Of a DNA stretch of 64,000 nt, positions 36,816 through 45,999 are shown piece after piece. The DNA lies in contig MKUH01000001.1 in NCBI GenBank assembly GCA_001897745.1, positions 124,001-188,000 on the forward strand. The letters are read 5' to 3'. The notes below the pieces were generated by a model that saw only the letters and a program-made list of their open reading frames with translations, ran no database searches and was not told the origin of the DNA. Made by a program: the position numbers and the translations under genes. This DNA is from Candidatus Accumulibacter sp. 66-26. Lineage in GTDB: Bacteria; Pseudomonadota; Gammaproteobacteria; Burkholderiales; Rhodocyclaceae. Numbering within the stretch: the first letter of the stretch is position 1; every line of letters starts with the position of its first letter.

Positions 36816-37288
36816 TATTCGAGCTCCGCCAGCAGTTTGTCGATTTGCTCGGGATTCATCCAGCTGCACATGCGGCGGTTATTCACCAGCATCACCGGCG
36901 CGTCGCCGCAGGCGCCCATGCACTCGCCTTCCTTGAGCGTGATCTTGCCGTCCGGCGTCGTCTCGTTGTAACCGATGCCGAGCTTTTCCTGGAGGTATTC
37001 GCCGGCATTGACGCCGCCGGTCAGCATGCACGGCAGGTTGGTGCACACCGTCAGCTTGTACTTGCCGACCGGTTTCAGATCGTACATGTTGTAGAAGCTA
37101 GCCACCTCGTAGGCGGCGATCGGCGGCATGCCGAGATAGTCGGCGACGAATTCGATGGCTTCGCTGGGAAGCCAGCCTTTTTCTTCCTGGGCGATCGCCA
37201 GACAAGCCATCACCGCCGACTGCTTCTGGTCGGCGGGATACTTGGCGATCTCGCGGTCGAGTCTCTTGAGGGATTCTGGAGTCAGCAT
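36815..37288 (-). CDS. nuoE: NADH-quinone oxidoreductase subunit E
   Basis: The 157-residue thioredoxin-like subunit coordinates the [2Fe-2S] cluster N1a through the Cys pairs in VCTNLPC and GECMGAC. It sits beside NuoF in the NADH dehydrogenase module. Start and stop each overlap the neighbouring genes by one base. Confidence 0.97.
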   Translation of the reverse strand: MLTPESLKRLDREIAKYPADQKQSAVMACLAIAQEEKGWLPSEAIEFVADYLGMPPIAAYEVASFYNMYDLKPVGKYKLTVCTNLPCMLTGGVNAGEYLQEKLGIGYNETTPDGKITLKEGECMGACGDAPVMLVNNRRMCSWMNPEQIDKLLAELE

Positions 37289-38541
37289 CAGCGGTCAATC
37301 TCGCCAAAAACAATGTCCTGCGAACCAATGATCGTCACCACGTCGGCCAGCATGTGGCCGCGCGCCATTTCGTCCATCGCGGAAAGGTGCACGTACCCGG
37401 GGGCACGAATCTTCATGCGGTACGGCTTGTTCGCGCCGTCGGAAACGAGATAGAGGCCGAACTCGCCCTTCGGGTGCTCGATCGCCGCGTAAGCCTCGCC
37501 TTCCGGCACGTGAATGCCTTCGGTACACAGCTTGAAGTGGTGGATCAGCTCTTCCATGTTGGACTTCATGTCCTCACGGGCGGGCGGCGCCACCTTGTGG
37601 TTGTCGGTGATGACCGGCCCGGGGTTCTTGCGCAGCCAATCGATGCACTGCTTGATCAGACGATTGGACTGACGCATCTCTTCCATGCGGACGAGATAGC
37701 GGTCATAGGAATCGCCGGTCACGCCGACTGGAATGTCGAAATCGAGGCGGTCGTACACTTCGTAGGGCTGCTTCTTGCGCAGATCCCAGGCGATACCCGA
37801 TCCGCGCAGCATGGCGCCGGAGAAGCCGAGCTGCAGCGCACGCTCAGGCGAAACGATGCCGACGTCGACCAGACGCTGCTTCCAGATACGGTTGTCGGTA
37901 AGCAGGGTCTCGTATTCGTCGAGCAGCTTCGGGAAACGCGCGACGAAATCGTCAAGGAAGTCGAGCAGCGAACCGCCGCGCGCCTCGTTGATCGCCTTGA
38001 CCTCGGCCGCGCTCTTCCACTTGGAGCCCTGGAACTGCGGCATGTGATCGGGCAGGTCGCGATAGACGCCGCCCGGGCGATAGTAGGCGGCGTGCATGCG
38101 CGCGCCGGAGACCGCCTCGTAGGCGTCGACCAGATCCTCGCGCTCGCGGAAGGTGTACAGCACCATGGTCATGGCGCCGACGTCGAGACCGTGGCAACCG
38201 ATCCACAACAGGTGGTTCAGGATGCGGGTGATCTCGTCGAACATGACGCGGATGTATTGCGCGCGGACCGGCACCTCGATGCCGAGCAGCTTCTCGATGG
38301 CCAGACAGTAGGCGTGCTCGTTGCACATCATCGAGACGTAGTCGAGACGGTCCATGTAAGGAACCGACTGGACCCAGGTCTTCTGTTCGGCAAGTTTTTC
38401 GGTACCGCGGTGCAGCAGGCCGATGTGCGGATCGGCACGCATCACGACCTCGCCGTCCAGCTCGAGCACCATGCGCAACACACCGTGCGCGGCCGGGTGC
38501 TGCGGGCCGAAGTTGAGGGTGAAATTACGAATTTCAGCCAT
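37288..38541 (-). CDS. nuoD: NADH-quinone oxidoreductase subunit D
   Basis: The 417-residue quinone-site subunit is homologous to the [NiFe]-hydrogenase large subunit but lacks its metal cysteines. Seen are [15 protein letters not shown]-type N-terminus (here [15 protein letters not shown]), [27 protein letters not shown] and the C-terminal DIVFGEIDR. It is separate from nuoC, as usual outside enterobacteria, and overlaps nuoC by 8 bp. Confidence 0.97.
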   Translation of the reverse strand: MAEIRNFTLNFGPQHPAAHGVLRMVLELDGEVVMRADPHIGLLHRGTEKLAEQKTWVQSVPYMDRLDYVSMMCNEHAYCLAIEKLLGIEVPVRAQYIRVMFDEITRILNHLLWIGCHGLDVGAMTMVLYTFREREDLVDAYEAVSGARMHAAYYRPGGVYRDLPDHMPQFQGSKWKSAAEVKAINEARGGSLLDFLDDFVARFPKLLDEYETLLTDNRIWKQRLVDVGIVSPERALQLGFSGAMLRGSGIAWDLRKKQPYEVYDRLDFDIPVGVTGDSYDRYLVRMEEMRQSNRLIKQCIDWLRKNPGPVITDNHKVAPPAREDMKSNMEELIHHFKLCTEGIHVPEGEAYAAIEHPKGEFGLYLVSDGANKPYRMKIRAPGYVHLSAMDEMARGHMLADVVTIIGSQDIVFGEIDR

Positions 38542-39139
38542 TCTCGACGTCCCCGTAGGTCTCTTCGCGAACGATCCGCGGCGTCACTTCGCGCGGCTCG
38601 ATGGTCACGGGTTGATAAATCACACGCTGCTGATCGGGGTCGTAGCGCATCTCGACGTAACCGGAAATCGGGAAATCCTTACGGAACGGATGCCCGATGA
38701 AACCGTAGTCGGTGAGGATGCGACGCAGGTCGTTGTGACCGGGGAAGACGATACCGAACAGATCGAACGCCTCGCGCTCGAACCAGTTTGCGGAATTCCA
38801 GATCTCGGTCACCGAGGGAACGGCGGGGAAATCGTCTTCCGGCGCGAAGCAACGAACGCGAATCCGCCAGTTGTTGGCGATCGAAAGCAGATGACTCACG
38901 GCGGCAAAACGCTTGCCCTGCCGCTCGGAATTTCCATAGGTCGAGTAGTCGATACCACAAAGATCGATCAACTCTTCGAACTGCAACTCCGGCTCATCCC
39001 GGAGAGTCTTCATCGCGGCGAGGTAGTCGGCTGCATCGACTTCGATGGTGACCTCGCCGAGCGCGGTCTTCAGGGACTTGATTCGCTCGCCGAGATGTTT
39101 TTGCAGGTTCTGGCTAAGCGTTTCCAGCTTGGCGGACAT
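38534..39139 (-). CDS. nuoC: NADH-quinone oxidoreductase subunit C
   Basis: The 201-residue peripheral-arm subunit contains the 30-kDa subunit signature ([19 protein letters not shown], then [20 protein letters not shown]). It binds NuoD and NuoB in the connecting module. It begins 18 bp after nuoB. Confidence 0.97.
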   Translation of the reverse strand: MSAKLETLSQNLQKHLGERIKSLKTALGEVTIEVDAADYLAAMKTLRDEPELQFEELIDLCGIDYSTYGNSERQGKRFAAVSHLLSIANNWRIRVRCFAPEDDFPAVPSVTEIWNSANWFEREAFDLFGIVFPGHNDLRRILTDYGFIGHPFRKDFPISGYVEMRYDPDQQRVIYQPVTIEPREVTPRIVREETYGDVENG

Positions 39140-39157
39140 GACGAACTCTCGGTTGGT

Positions 39158-39634
39158 TTAGCGGGCGATGGTGCTGGTACGACGAATCTTGTTCTGCAGC
39201 TGGATCAGCCCGTAAATCAGAGCCTCCGCCGTCGGCGGACAACCGGGAACATAGATATCGACGGGAACGATGCGATCGCAGCCGCGAACCACCGCATAGG
39301 AATAGTGGTAATAACCGCCACCGTTGGCGCAGGAGCCCATCGAGATGACCCAGCGCGGCTCGGCCATCTGGTCGTAAACCTTGCGCAAGGCCGGCGCCAT
39401 CTTGTTGGTCAATGTGCCGGCGACGATCATCACGTCCGACTGACGCGGACTCGGACGAAAAACGATGCCGAAACGGTCCAGGTCGTAGCGCGAACAGCCG
39501 GCATGGATCATTTCGACCGCACAACAGGCCAGACCGAAGGTCATCGGCCACATCGAACCGGTCCGCACGTAATTGATCAGCTTGTCGGCCGTCGTCGTAA
39601 CGAAGCCTTCTTGGAGAACGCCCTCAATACCCAT
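39158..39634 (-). CDS. nuoB: NADH-quinone oxidoreductase subunit B
   Basis: The 158-residue subunit holds the terminal [4Fe-4S] cluster N2, with ligands in [26 protein letters not shown] and [15 protein letters not shown]. This cluster reduces quinone at the NuoB/NuoD interface. It lies 3 bp after nuoA. Confidence 0.97.
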   Translation of the reverse strand: MGIEGVLQEGFVTTTADKLINYVRTGSMWPMTFGLACCAVEMIHAGCSRYDLDRFGIVFRPSPRQSDVMIVAGTLTNKMAPALRKVYDQMAEPRWVISMGSCANGGGYYHYSYAVVRGCDRIVPVDIYVPGCPPTAEALIYGLIQLQNKIRRTSTIAR

Positions 39635-39637
39635 CGC

Positions 39638-40012
39638 TCACTCCCACTCGAGCGCGCCCTTGGCCCAGGCATAGACGTACCCAATGACCAGAATCGCGAT
39701 GAAAATCAGCATTTCGATGAACCCGAACCACCGAATCGATTCGGTGCCGACAATTTCCTTGAAAATCGTCGCCCACGGGACGAGAAACGCAATTTCGAGA
39801 TCGAAAAGAATGAAGATGATGGCGATCAGGTAATACCGCACATCGAACTTCATGCGGGCATCTTCAAAAGCCTCGAAGCCGCATTCGTAAGGGGAGAGCT
39901 TTTCGCTGTCGGGACGGCTGGGGGCAAGAACCCAACCAAGGAGAACCGGAAGAACACCAAATGCGATGCCAACCAGAACGAAGACAAATACCGGGAAATA
40001 ATTTTCCAGCAT
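39638..40012 (-). CDS. nuoA: NADH-quinone oxidoreductase subunit A
   Basis: The 124-residue membrane subunit has three hydrophobic helices. The conserved loop [10 protein letters not shown] and the acidic helix [15 protein letters not shown] are intact. It is the first nuo gene, 58 bp downstream of the tRNA-Leu gene. Confidence 0.97.
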   Translation of the reverse strand: MLENYFPVFVFVLVGIAFGVLPVLLGWVLAPSRPDSEKLSPYECGFEAFEDARMKFDVRYYLIAIIFILFDLEIAFLVPWATIFKEIVGTESIRWFGFIEMLIFIAILVIGYVYAWAKGALEWE

Positions 40013-40070
40013 GATCCGCCGCGCTATCGCTGTATTTCAGATCAGAGCCACCCCTCAGGACAACTCCACT

Positions 40071-40155
40071 TGGTGCCGACGATGAGACTCGAACTCATAC
40101 GACCGAAGTCACTACCCCCTCAAGATAGCGTGTCTACCAATTTCACCACGTCGGC
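40071..40155 (-). tRNA. tRNA-Leu (anticodon GAG)
   Basis: The minus strand folds into a class II tRNA of 85 nt with encoded CCA: acceptor GCCGACG/CGTCGGC, D arm with TTGGTAGA, anticodon arm CTATC-TTGAGGG-GGTAG (anticodon GAG), a long variable arm and T arm ATGAG-TTCGAGT-CTCAT. It lies between secG and nuoA and is probably cut from the operon transcript. Confidence 0.96.
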
Positions 40156-40218
40156 ACTACTACAGACAAAAGCGAGAAAAATGAGGAATAAAGCTTTCCC
40201 ACCCTTGCTTATACCTAG

Positions 40219-40590
40219 TTACCTAGGAATATTCTTAGCCTGAGATCCCGGATCCGCAGAATTTGCACCTGCTTCAGACCCCGCCGTTACCGGCACCGGA
40301 ACAGTCTGCGATTGTACTGCATCCTGCATCACGCCGCCAGTAGTTTTTGGTTTATTTGAAGCAATAAATGCAAGTGCGAGGCTAGTTGCGAAAAACACCG
40401 CCGCCAAGACAGCCGTACTGCGACTCAGAAAGTTCGCCGAGCCAGTGGCTCCAAACAAACTACCGGAAGCGCCACTACCGAAAGCAGCCCCCATATCCGC
40501 ACCTTTACCGTGCTGAACGAGCACCAGACCGATCACGCCAAGCGCGGCCAGAATATGAACCGCCAACACCACCGAAAACAAATAGCCCAT
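40219..40590 (-). CDS. secG: Protein-export membrane protein SecG
   Basis: The 123-residue protein has two membrane helices (about 3-22 and 54-75) flanking the SecG signature VLVQHGKGADMGAAFGSG and SLFGATGSANFLSR. It stimulates SecYEG-dependent export. The C-terminal tail is Pro/Ala/Gly-rich as usual for SecG. It starts 9 bp after tpiA with an AGAGGCG site. Confidence 0.96.
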   Translation of the reverse strand: MGYLFSVVLAVHILAALGVIGLVLVQHGKGADMGAAFGSGASGSLFGATGSANFLSRSTAVLAAVFFATSLALAFIASNKPKTTGGVMQDAVQSQTVPVPVTAGSEAGANSADPGSQAKNIPR

Positions 40591-40599
40591 ATCGCCTCT

Positions 40600-41358
40600 T
40601 TATCGACCTGCCATCCGGCAAATCTCTAGAAAATCATCAACCACCAAGGACGCCCCTCCGACCAAAGCACCGTCGATATCGGGCATCGCAAACAACTCCG
40701 CGGCTCCGCGAGGCTTAACGCTCCCGCCGTAAATCACCCGCAAGCCGGCCGCCACTTTTTCGTCCAAGGAAGCAAATTTCGCACGAATCGCCGCATGCAC
40801 CTCCTGCGCCTGCCCGGGCGACGCTGCGCGCCCGGTCCCGATGGCCCAAACCGGCTCGTAAGCCACCACCGCACCAGCAAACGCCGCCACCCCCACGCGC
40901 CGCTCGACCACATCCAACTGCGCCGCAACAACCTGCAGAGTTTCGCCCGCATCCCGCTGCGCCAAGGTCTCGCCGACACACAAGATGGGACCCAAACCCG
41001 ACGCCAGCGCGGAAGCGAACTTCTCGGCAACCACGGAGTCCGTCTCGCCGTACATTGCACGCCGCTCGGAATGCCCGACGATCACATAGCGACAGCCAAA
41101 ATCACCGAGCATTGCGGCGCTGACCTCGCCGGTATAGGCACCTTCGGCATGCTCGCTGACGTTCTGCGCCCCCCAGCCCAAAAGCGTTCCGGCCAACGCG
41201 ACCCGAACCTGCTCCAGATAGGGATACGGAACACAAACCGCCGCCTCGACCGAACTGAGACAAGTTCCCGCACCATTCACCACTCCCTGGAGAAGCTGCT
41301 GGTTAAACGACAACCCGCCGTGCATTTTCCAGTTTCCGACCACGAGTTGACGACGCAC
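40600..41358 (-). CDS. tpiA: Triosephosphate isomerase
   Basis: The 252-residue glycolytic enzyme shows the conserved GNWKM lysine, the catalytic His in VIVGHSERR, the catalytic Glu in VAYEPVWAIGTG and the phosphate-binding IYGGSVKP and DGALVGGASL. I chose the GTG at 41358 (VRRQLVVGNWKM): the alternative TTG at 41385 lies within the -10 box of the promoter upstream, so it cannot be in the transcript. It heads the tpiA-secG-tRNA-nuo transcription unit. Confidence 0.95.
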   Translation of the reverse strand: MRRQLVVGNWKMHGGLSFNQQLLQGVVNGAGTCLSSVEAAVCVPYPYLEQVRVALAGTLLGWGAQNVSEHAEGAYTGEVSAAMLGDFGCRYVIVGHSERRAMYGETDSVVAEKFASALASGLGPILCVGETLAQRDAGETLQVVAAQLDVVERRVGVAAFAGAVVAYEPVWAIGTGRAASPGQAQEVHAAIRAKFASLDEKVAAGLRVIYGGSVKPRGAAELFAMPDIDGALVGGASLVVDDFLEICRMAGR

Positions 41359-41384
41359 TTGTGAGCCCCGTGAAAAACCTATCA

Positions 41385-41414
41385 ATTATAGCCAGACCCG
41401 CCCATTACGGTCAA
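41385..41414 (-). promoter_or_regulatory. Sigma-70-type promoter for tpiA-secG-tRNA-Leu-nuo
   Basis: On the minus strand TTGACC (41414-41409) is followed after 18 bp by a perfect TATAAT (41390-41385). The predicted start is about 41378, 20 nt before the tpiA GTG. It is the only strong promoter seen upstream of the complex I operon. Confidence 0.85.
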
Positions 41415-41710
41415 TACGCAGGAGTCGAACCCGCTTCCGCACGAGCTTGCCCCAGCCCGCAGCCGCGAGGAGTCCACGCAAAACCCACTCTTGATGTTCG
41501 GCGACGGCTGCCACAAAGGAGGAAGGAAAAGAAAACGCCCGCGCAAACCTCACCAAACATCAAAAAGAGGCACTAGGCTAAAGTTCATCTGGCGGCACTA
41601 CCGAAAATCGGCGAAACGGGGTACCATTGCAAGCTGACTGACGTGCACGCCAGTCAGGTCGGCGAACACCGACTGCCAGACATAATTCTCTATCGATAAG
41701 GGATCTCCAA
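41415..41710. other. Intergenic region between tpiA promoter and small lipoprotein gene
   Basis: No gene is supported; a short plus-strand frame (41361-41576) is Arg/Pro-rich. An inverted repeat CTGACTG (41634-41640) / CAGTCAG (41651-41657) lies about 55 bp before the lipoprotein ATG and could be an operator. CATAAT (41681-41686) is a possible -10 but without a good -35. Confidence 0.4.
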
Positions 41711-41959
41711 ATGAAAAACTCTCTCCTCGTTGCTGCTCTGATCGCTCTCGCCGTTTCCGCTTGCGGCAAGAAAGAAGAAGCTCCGGCTGCCGCCCCGGCT
41801 CCGGCCCCCGTTGCTGCTCCGGCTCCTGCTGAAGCCGCCCCGGCCCCGGCCGCTCCCGCCGAAGCCGCTGCTCCGGCCGCTGGCGACGCTGCCAAGCCCG
41901 CTGAAGCCGCCGCTCCGGCCGCTGCCGACGCTGCCAAGCCCGCCGAAGCCGCCAAGTAA
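41711..41959 (+). CDS. Small Ala/Pro-rich lipoprotein
   Basis: The 82-residue product has a lipoprotein signal (MKNSLLVAALIALAVSAC, lipobox ending at Cys18) followed by GKKEE and then almost only Ala, Pro, Glu with a few Asp and Lys. The last third is two copies of a 14-residue unit (AAPAAxDAAKPAEA) encoded by a 42-bp tandem repeat (41870-41911 and 41912-41953). It has its own terminator and stands alone. It is likely a flexible envelope lipoprotein, possibly peptidoglycan-associated through Lys; no family was recognised beyond that. Confidence 0.85.
   Translation: MKNSLLVAALIALAVSACGKKEEAPAAAPAPAPVAAPAPAEAAPAPAAPAEAAAPAAGDAAKPAEAAAPAAADAAKPAEAAK
41870..41953 (+). repeat. Tandem 42-bp repeat (two copies) within the lipoprotein gene
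   Basis: Two adjacent 42-bp units differ at only a few positions (GGC/GCC, GCT/GCC). The unit length is a multiple of three, so copy-number change would keep the frame. Confidence 0.88.
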
Positions 41960-41978
41960 TAGCGCTCAGCTGCAATGA

Positions 41979-42002
41979 AAAGCCAGCCTTCGGGCTGGCT
42001 TT
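41979..42002. terminator. Rho-independent terminator after the lipoprotein gene
   Basis: A 10-bp stem AAAGCCAGCC / GGCTGGCTTT with a TTCG tetraloop is followed by further T residues (to 42006). The A run on the other side (41978-41981) may let it also stop minus-strand transcripts leaving the MBL-fold gene. Confidence 0.93.
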
Positions 42003-42046
42003 TTTTATTTCAGACGAGGTGACAAGGACTGCGTGAGACAAGCCCC

Positions 42047-42814
42047 CTACAAAAGCTCACGCCAGGAAAAGCCGCTCTCCTGCCCTGCGACGCCAATCCA
42101 GCGCTCCGCACAACCGAGCGCGGACGCCAGAGCGTGCACGGCCAATCCGGGGCGATTGTTCTGCTCGCTCAGGTGTGCGGCGATGACATGCTGCAGCCGC
42201 CCGAGGTCAAGCTCGAGAAGGAGCGATGCGGCAGTTTCGTTGTCGAGATGCCCGAGGCGACCGGAAATTCTCCGCTTGAGCGGCAGCGGATAGGAAGACT
42301 TCGCGAGCATTTCGCGGTCGTGGTTGCACTCGAGGACCAATGCATCGCAAGCCCGCAGCACGCTGGCGATATGAGGAGTCAGGGAACCGGTGTCGGTCAA
42401 CACACCGAGATGGTGCCGGCCATCGAAAAAGACGTACTGGACCGGCTCGCGTGCATCGTGCGGCACGGGAAAAGGCTGCACTTCGATTCCGCCGACGGGA
42501 AATGCGGCATGGCTGTCGATGATGCGGATGTCGGGTAACGAGGCTTTGCCCTGCGGCGCAGCGGCAAAAGTACCGTGCGTGAGGTAGACCGGCAGCGCAT
42601 AGCGTCTCGCCAGCCCAAAGACGCCGTTGATGTGGTCGCTGTGCTCGTGCGTCACCAGAATCCCCGACAACTGCTCGGGGCACAACGCGAGTCGCTCCAA
42701 CCGTTCGAGCACCGCCCGCGTCGAAAATCCGCAGTCTAGCAGCAGCTTCGTATCGCCGGCATCGACAACCAGGGCATTGCCCCGGCTGCCGCTGCCGAGC
42801 GAGGCGAAGCGCAT
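42047..42814 (-). CDS. Metallo-beta-lactamase-fold hydrolase (YycJ/WalJ-like)
   Basis: The 255-residue protein starts MRFASLGSGSRGNALVV and has the metal-binding motif THEHSDH, then LTDTG and ECNHD, typical of the YycJ/RNase-Z-like branch of the superfamily, often predicted to be nucleases. It overlaps the bamC stop by one base (TAATG) and forms an operon with dapA and bamC, a common betaproteobacterial arrangement. The exact substrate is unknown. Confidence 0.9.
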   Translation of the reverse strand: MRFASLGSGSRGNALVVDAGDTKLLLDCGFSTRAVLERLERLALCPEQLSGILVTHEHSDHINGVFGLARRYALPVYLTHGTFAAAPQGKASLPDIRIIDSHAAFPVGGIEVQPFPVPHDAREPVQYVFFDGRHHLGVLTDTGSLTPHIASVLRACDALVLECNHDREMLAKSSYPLPLKRRISGRLGHLDNETAASLLLELDLGRLQHVIAAHLSEQNNRPGLAVHALASALGCAERWIGVAGQESGFSWRELL

Positions 42815-43950
42815 TATTTCAACTGGTCGTAAAGCAGGGCCAGGATCTTCTTGGACGTTTCAGACTGATCCGCACCGCCCTCACGCGACAGGACCTGAAC
42901 GGTCGACAGATTGCCTGCGTCCTTGACGAAGACGCGATACTGCGTCTGCGCATCAACGGGGCTGCTGCTCTTCCAGAACGCCAGCTTGGAGAGGAAACCG
43001 TCGTCCTTCTTCTTGTTGTCGGCCTCGGGGTCGACGTAGCGAACGAAATACAGACCCTTGGAGCGATCCCGATCCTCGACGGTGAAACCGACGCGATCAA
43101 GCGCCAGCCCGACGCGACGCCAGGCGCGATCGAAGCTCTCCTGCACTTCCAGCGCCCCCGTACCGTCGGCGCCGCGCGAAAGGCGCGCTTTTTCCAGAGG
43201 CTTGTCCTTGGCCGCAACGAGCGCCGCCGAGGCGCGCTTCTCGTCGGTACCGAAACGCACCATCAAACGACGCAGCATTTCGGCTTCCAGATCCGGGTCG
43301 GCCGGACGGGGCTGCCAGCGCGTCTGATCCTTGCCTTCCGTGATGAAGGTTTCGTACATGCCGCGGTGGCTGATGAAGATATCGGTCGTCCCCGGCTCGG
43401 CGCCCGGTTCGAGGCGGGTACGGAATTTGTCGCGTTCGGCCGTCGAATAGAGCGAATCGAGAACCTTGCCGAGCACGTTGCGCAGCATGTCCTGCGGAAT
43501 CTTCGCCCGGTTTTCGGCCCAGTCGGTTTCCATGACGCCGGCTTCGGGCAGTTCGAGCTTGATCAGGAAACCGGTTTCCTGCCAGAAATCCTTGACCGTA
43601 TCCCAGACCTTGTCCGGCCCGCCGGCGACGACGAGCCAGCGCTGATTGCCCGAACGCTCGATGCGGGTCTTGTCGACCTGCGGTAGGACTTCGCTCTGTT
43701 GCTGGCTCTGCGCCTGCGGCGAGCGCTCCGCGCTGTAGGAGGAGAAGGTCGCCGAACCCTTGCCGACCGTATCTGGCACCGCGAAGCGGTCGTCGCGCGA
43801 CGGCGCGGTCAGGTCGGGCGGTATCTCCAGCGACGGCGCCTTGCCGGCCGACTTGTAGTCGATCTTCTTCGACTCGATCAGCGATCCGCTGCACCCTGCC
43901 AGCGCAAGCGCCAGCAAGCCCAAAAACAAACGCGAGACAGCAAATTTCAT
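42814..43950 (-). CDS. bamC: Outer membrane protein assembly factor BamC
   Basis: The 378-residue lipoprotein has a signal peptide with lipobox LALAGC (Cys20), then an unstructured N-terminal segment (SLEIPPDLTAP, the typical BamD-binding region), and two helix-grip domains (about 100-200 and 265-375). It belongs to the Bam complex that folds outer membrane beta-barrels. AGGGAT precedes the ATG. It follows dapA by 14 bp, as in many proteobacteria. Confidence 0.93.
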   Translation of the reverse strand: MKFAVSRLFLGLLALALAGCSGSLIESKKIDYKSAGKAPSLEIPPDLTAPSRDDRFAVPDTVGKGSATFSSYSAERSPQAQSQQQSEVLPQVDKTRIERSGNQRWLVVAGGPDKVWDTVKDFWQETGFLIKLELPEAGVMETDWAENRAKIPQDMLRNVLGKVLDSLYSTAERDKFRTRLEPGAEPGTTDIFISHRGMYETFITEGKDQTRWQPRPADPDLEAEMLRRLMVRFGTDEKRASAALVAAKDKPLEKARLSRGADGTGALEVQESFDRAWRRVGLALDRVGFTVEDRDRSKGLYFVRYVDPEADNKKKDDGFLSKLAFWKSSSPVDAQTQYRVFVKDAGNLSTVQVLSREGGADQSETSKKILALLYDQLK

Positions 43951-43964
43951 GGATATCCCTGGAT

Positions 43965-44843
43965 TTAGGCGGTCAGACCGGCTTGACGCATCGCGCCACG
44001 CACGCGCTCATGACAATCCGCCGACAGCGGGGTCAGCGGCAAGCGCATGCCGCCGGCGATCAGGCCGAGTTGCTGGCAGGCCCACTTGACGGGAATCGGG
44101 TTGGCTTCGCAGAACAGCTGGCGGTGCAGGCCGAGCAGGCGCTCGTTCAGGACGCGCGCCTTGGCGACGTCGCCGGCCAGCGCGGCGGCGCACATTTCGT
44201 GCATCAGACGCGGCGCAACGTTGGCGACCACCGAAATGTCGCCCTGGGCGCCGAGCAGCATCAGCGCGCAGGCGCTGGCGTCGTCGCCGCTATACACGGC
44301 GAAGCCCTCGGGCGCCCGGGCGATCAGGTCGGTGCCGCGTTCGATATTGCCGGTCGCGTCCTTGATGCCGACGACGTTTGGAATATCGGCCAGACGCAGC
44401 GCGGTATCGTTGCTCATGTCCGCGACCGTGCGCCCCGGCACGTTGTACAGGATGACCGGGATATCGACCGCTTCGGCGATCGCCTTGAAGTGACGATAGA
44501 GACCTTCCTGCGTCGGCTTGTTGTAGTAGGGGACGACGGACAGGGCGGCGTCGGCGCCGGCCTTCTTCGCGAAATGCGTCAACTCGATGGCTTCAGCCGT
44601 CGAATTGGCGCCGGTCCCGGCGATCACCGGGATGCGTCCGGCGGCCTGCTCGACGGTCACGCGAATCAGTTCGCAGTGCTCGTCGACATTGACGGTCGGG
44701 GATTCGCCGGTGGTCCCGACAATCACGATGGCATCGGTACCCTCCTGCACATGAAAATCGACCAGACGGCGCAGGCCGCCGAGGTCCAGACTTCCATCCT
44801 CATGCATCGGGGTGACAATCGCAACGATCGATCCAGTAATCAT
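43965..44843 (-). CDS. dapA: 4-hydroxy-tetrahydrodipicolinate synthase
   Basis: The 292-residue class I aldolase-like enzyme condenses pyruvate with aspartate semialdehyde in lysine and meso-diaminopimelate synthesis. Conserved features are [10 protein letters not shown], the catalytic Tyr in YNVPGRT, the Schiff-base Lys in VGIKDATGN and the later GDDASAC segment. It is the first gene of dapA-bamC-MBL. Confidence 0.97.
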   Translation of the reverse strand: MITGSIVAIVTPMHEDGSLDLGGLRRLVDFHVQEGTDAIVIVGTTGESPTVNVDEHCELIRVTVEQAAGRIPVIAGTGANSTAEAIELTHFAKKAGADAALSVVPYYNKPTQEGLYRHFKAIAEAVDIPVILYNVPGRTVADMSNDTALRLADIPNVVGIKDATGNIERGTDLIARAPEGFAVYSGDDASACALMLLGAQGDISVVANVAPRLMHEMCAAALAGDVAKARVLNERLLGLHRQLFCEANPIPVKWACQQLGLIAGGMRLPLTPLSADCHERVRGAMRQAGLTA

Positions 44844-44905
44844 TTTTGGGTATGCGCAAGTAAATTAAGCGAAGAATTCTAACCGAAGGCGCGCTGCATG
44901 CCTAT

Positions 44906-44943
44906 AAAAACGCCGCCCTTCCGCATGGCGGCAACGGGCGGCG
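44906..44943 (-). terminator. Terminator after the HDAC-like gene
   Basis: On the minus strand CGCCGCCC pairs with GGGCGGCG (44943-44936 and 44918-44911); the 17-nt loop holds an inner CCGC/GCGG stem. Five T residues and TAT follow. It separates the deacetylase gene from dapA. Confidence 0.88.
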
Positions 44944-44962
44944 CAATATGGGACGAAATGCC

Positions 44963-45889
44963 TCAGAGATCGGCCAGCGAGCGCAGATGGGCGGTCACGC
45001 TACGCGCCAGCGCGGACAGCGAGTAACCGCCTTCGAGAATGGACACGATACGCCCGTGCGCCGTTTCCTCGGCCAGGCGTTTGAGCTGTTCGGTCACCCA
45101 GACGTAATCCTTTTCGAGCAGCTTGAGGTTGCCCATGTCGTCTTCGTAATGGGCGTCGAAACCGGCCGAGATGAAGATCATCTCCGGCTTAAATTCGCGC
45201 AGGCGCGGCATCCAGATGTCGCTCACCACCATGCGGAATTCCTCGCCGTCGGCACCGGCCGCCAGCGGGACGTTGAGCATGTTCGACGCGGGATTCTCGG
45301 CGCCGCTGTACGGATAGAAGGGGTGCTGGAAGATGCTGACCATCAGCACCTGATCGTTGCCCTTGAAGCAATCCTCGGTGCCGTTGCCGTGATGCACGTC
45401 GAAATCGACGATCGCGACGCGCGACAGCTTGTGCGCGGACAAGGCATGCGCGGCGGCGACGGCGACATTGTTGAAAAAACAGAAACCCATCGCATTGGCG
45501 CGCTCGGCGTGGTGACCGGGAGGACGCACCGCGCAAAAGGCATTCTGCACTTCACCGCCCATCACCAGATCGACCGCCATCACCCCCGCCCCGGCCGAGC
45601 GCAGGGCCGCCTGCCAAGTATGCGGACACATCGCCGTATCGGGGTCGAGATGCACGATACCCAGTTCGGGCGAGGCGCGCTTCAGGCGCTCCAGATGCGC
45701 TGCCGGATGCACGCGCAGCAACTGCTCGAAGGTCGCCAGCGGCGCATCGTGATAAACGAAATAAGGGTCCAGCCCCTGCGCGATCATTTGGTCGCTGATC
45801 GCAGAAAGCCGTGCCGGCGATTCCGGATGGAAGGAGCCCATGTCATGCAGATGACAGTCGCGGTGCGTGATGAATGCAGTACTGGTCAC
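44963..45889 (-). CDS. Histone-deacetylase-family protein (acetoin/acetylpolyamine deacetylase-like)
   Basis: The 308-residue zinc hydrolase has RPPGHHAERANAMGFCFFN with the catalytic His pair, VDFDVHHGNGTEDCF and AGFDAHYEDDMGNL with the metal-binding Asp/His/Asp. It starts at GTG with AAGG upstream. Bacterial members deacetylate small molecules (acetylpolyamines, acetoin-related) or protein lysines; the substrate here cannot be told. It is transcribed divergently from the MoxR operon. Confidence 0.92.
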   Translation of the reverse strand: MTSTAFITHRDCHLHDMGSFHPESPARLSAISDQMIAQGLDPYFVYHDAPLATFEQLLRVHPAAHLERLKRASPELGIVHLDPDTAMCPHTWQAALRSAGAGVMAVDLVMGGEVQNAFCAVRPPGHHAERANAMGFCFFNNVAVAAAHALSAHKLSRVAIVDFDVHHGNGTEDCFKGNDQVLMVSIFQHPFYPYSGAENPASNMLNVPLAAGADGEEFRMVVSDIWMPRLREFKPEMIFISAGFDAHYEDDMGNLKLLEKDYVWVTEQLKRLAEETAHGRIVSILEGGYSLSALARSVTAHLRSLADL

Positions 45890-45999
45890 TATTGCCTTTC
45901 TACCGTATTCCGGGACGGTGGCGAGCGCTAAAATCGGCGTGGAATCACATTATCTGCTTATACTTAATTATCATCCCATTCACTCCGCCCCGACAAGCC

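Noticed and set aside
41361-41576. 71-codon plus-strand ORF upstream of the lipoprotein gene
   Set aside because: Runs across the tpiA promoter, Arg/Pro-rich, no ribosome-binding site.
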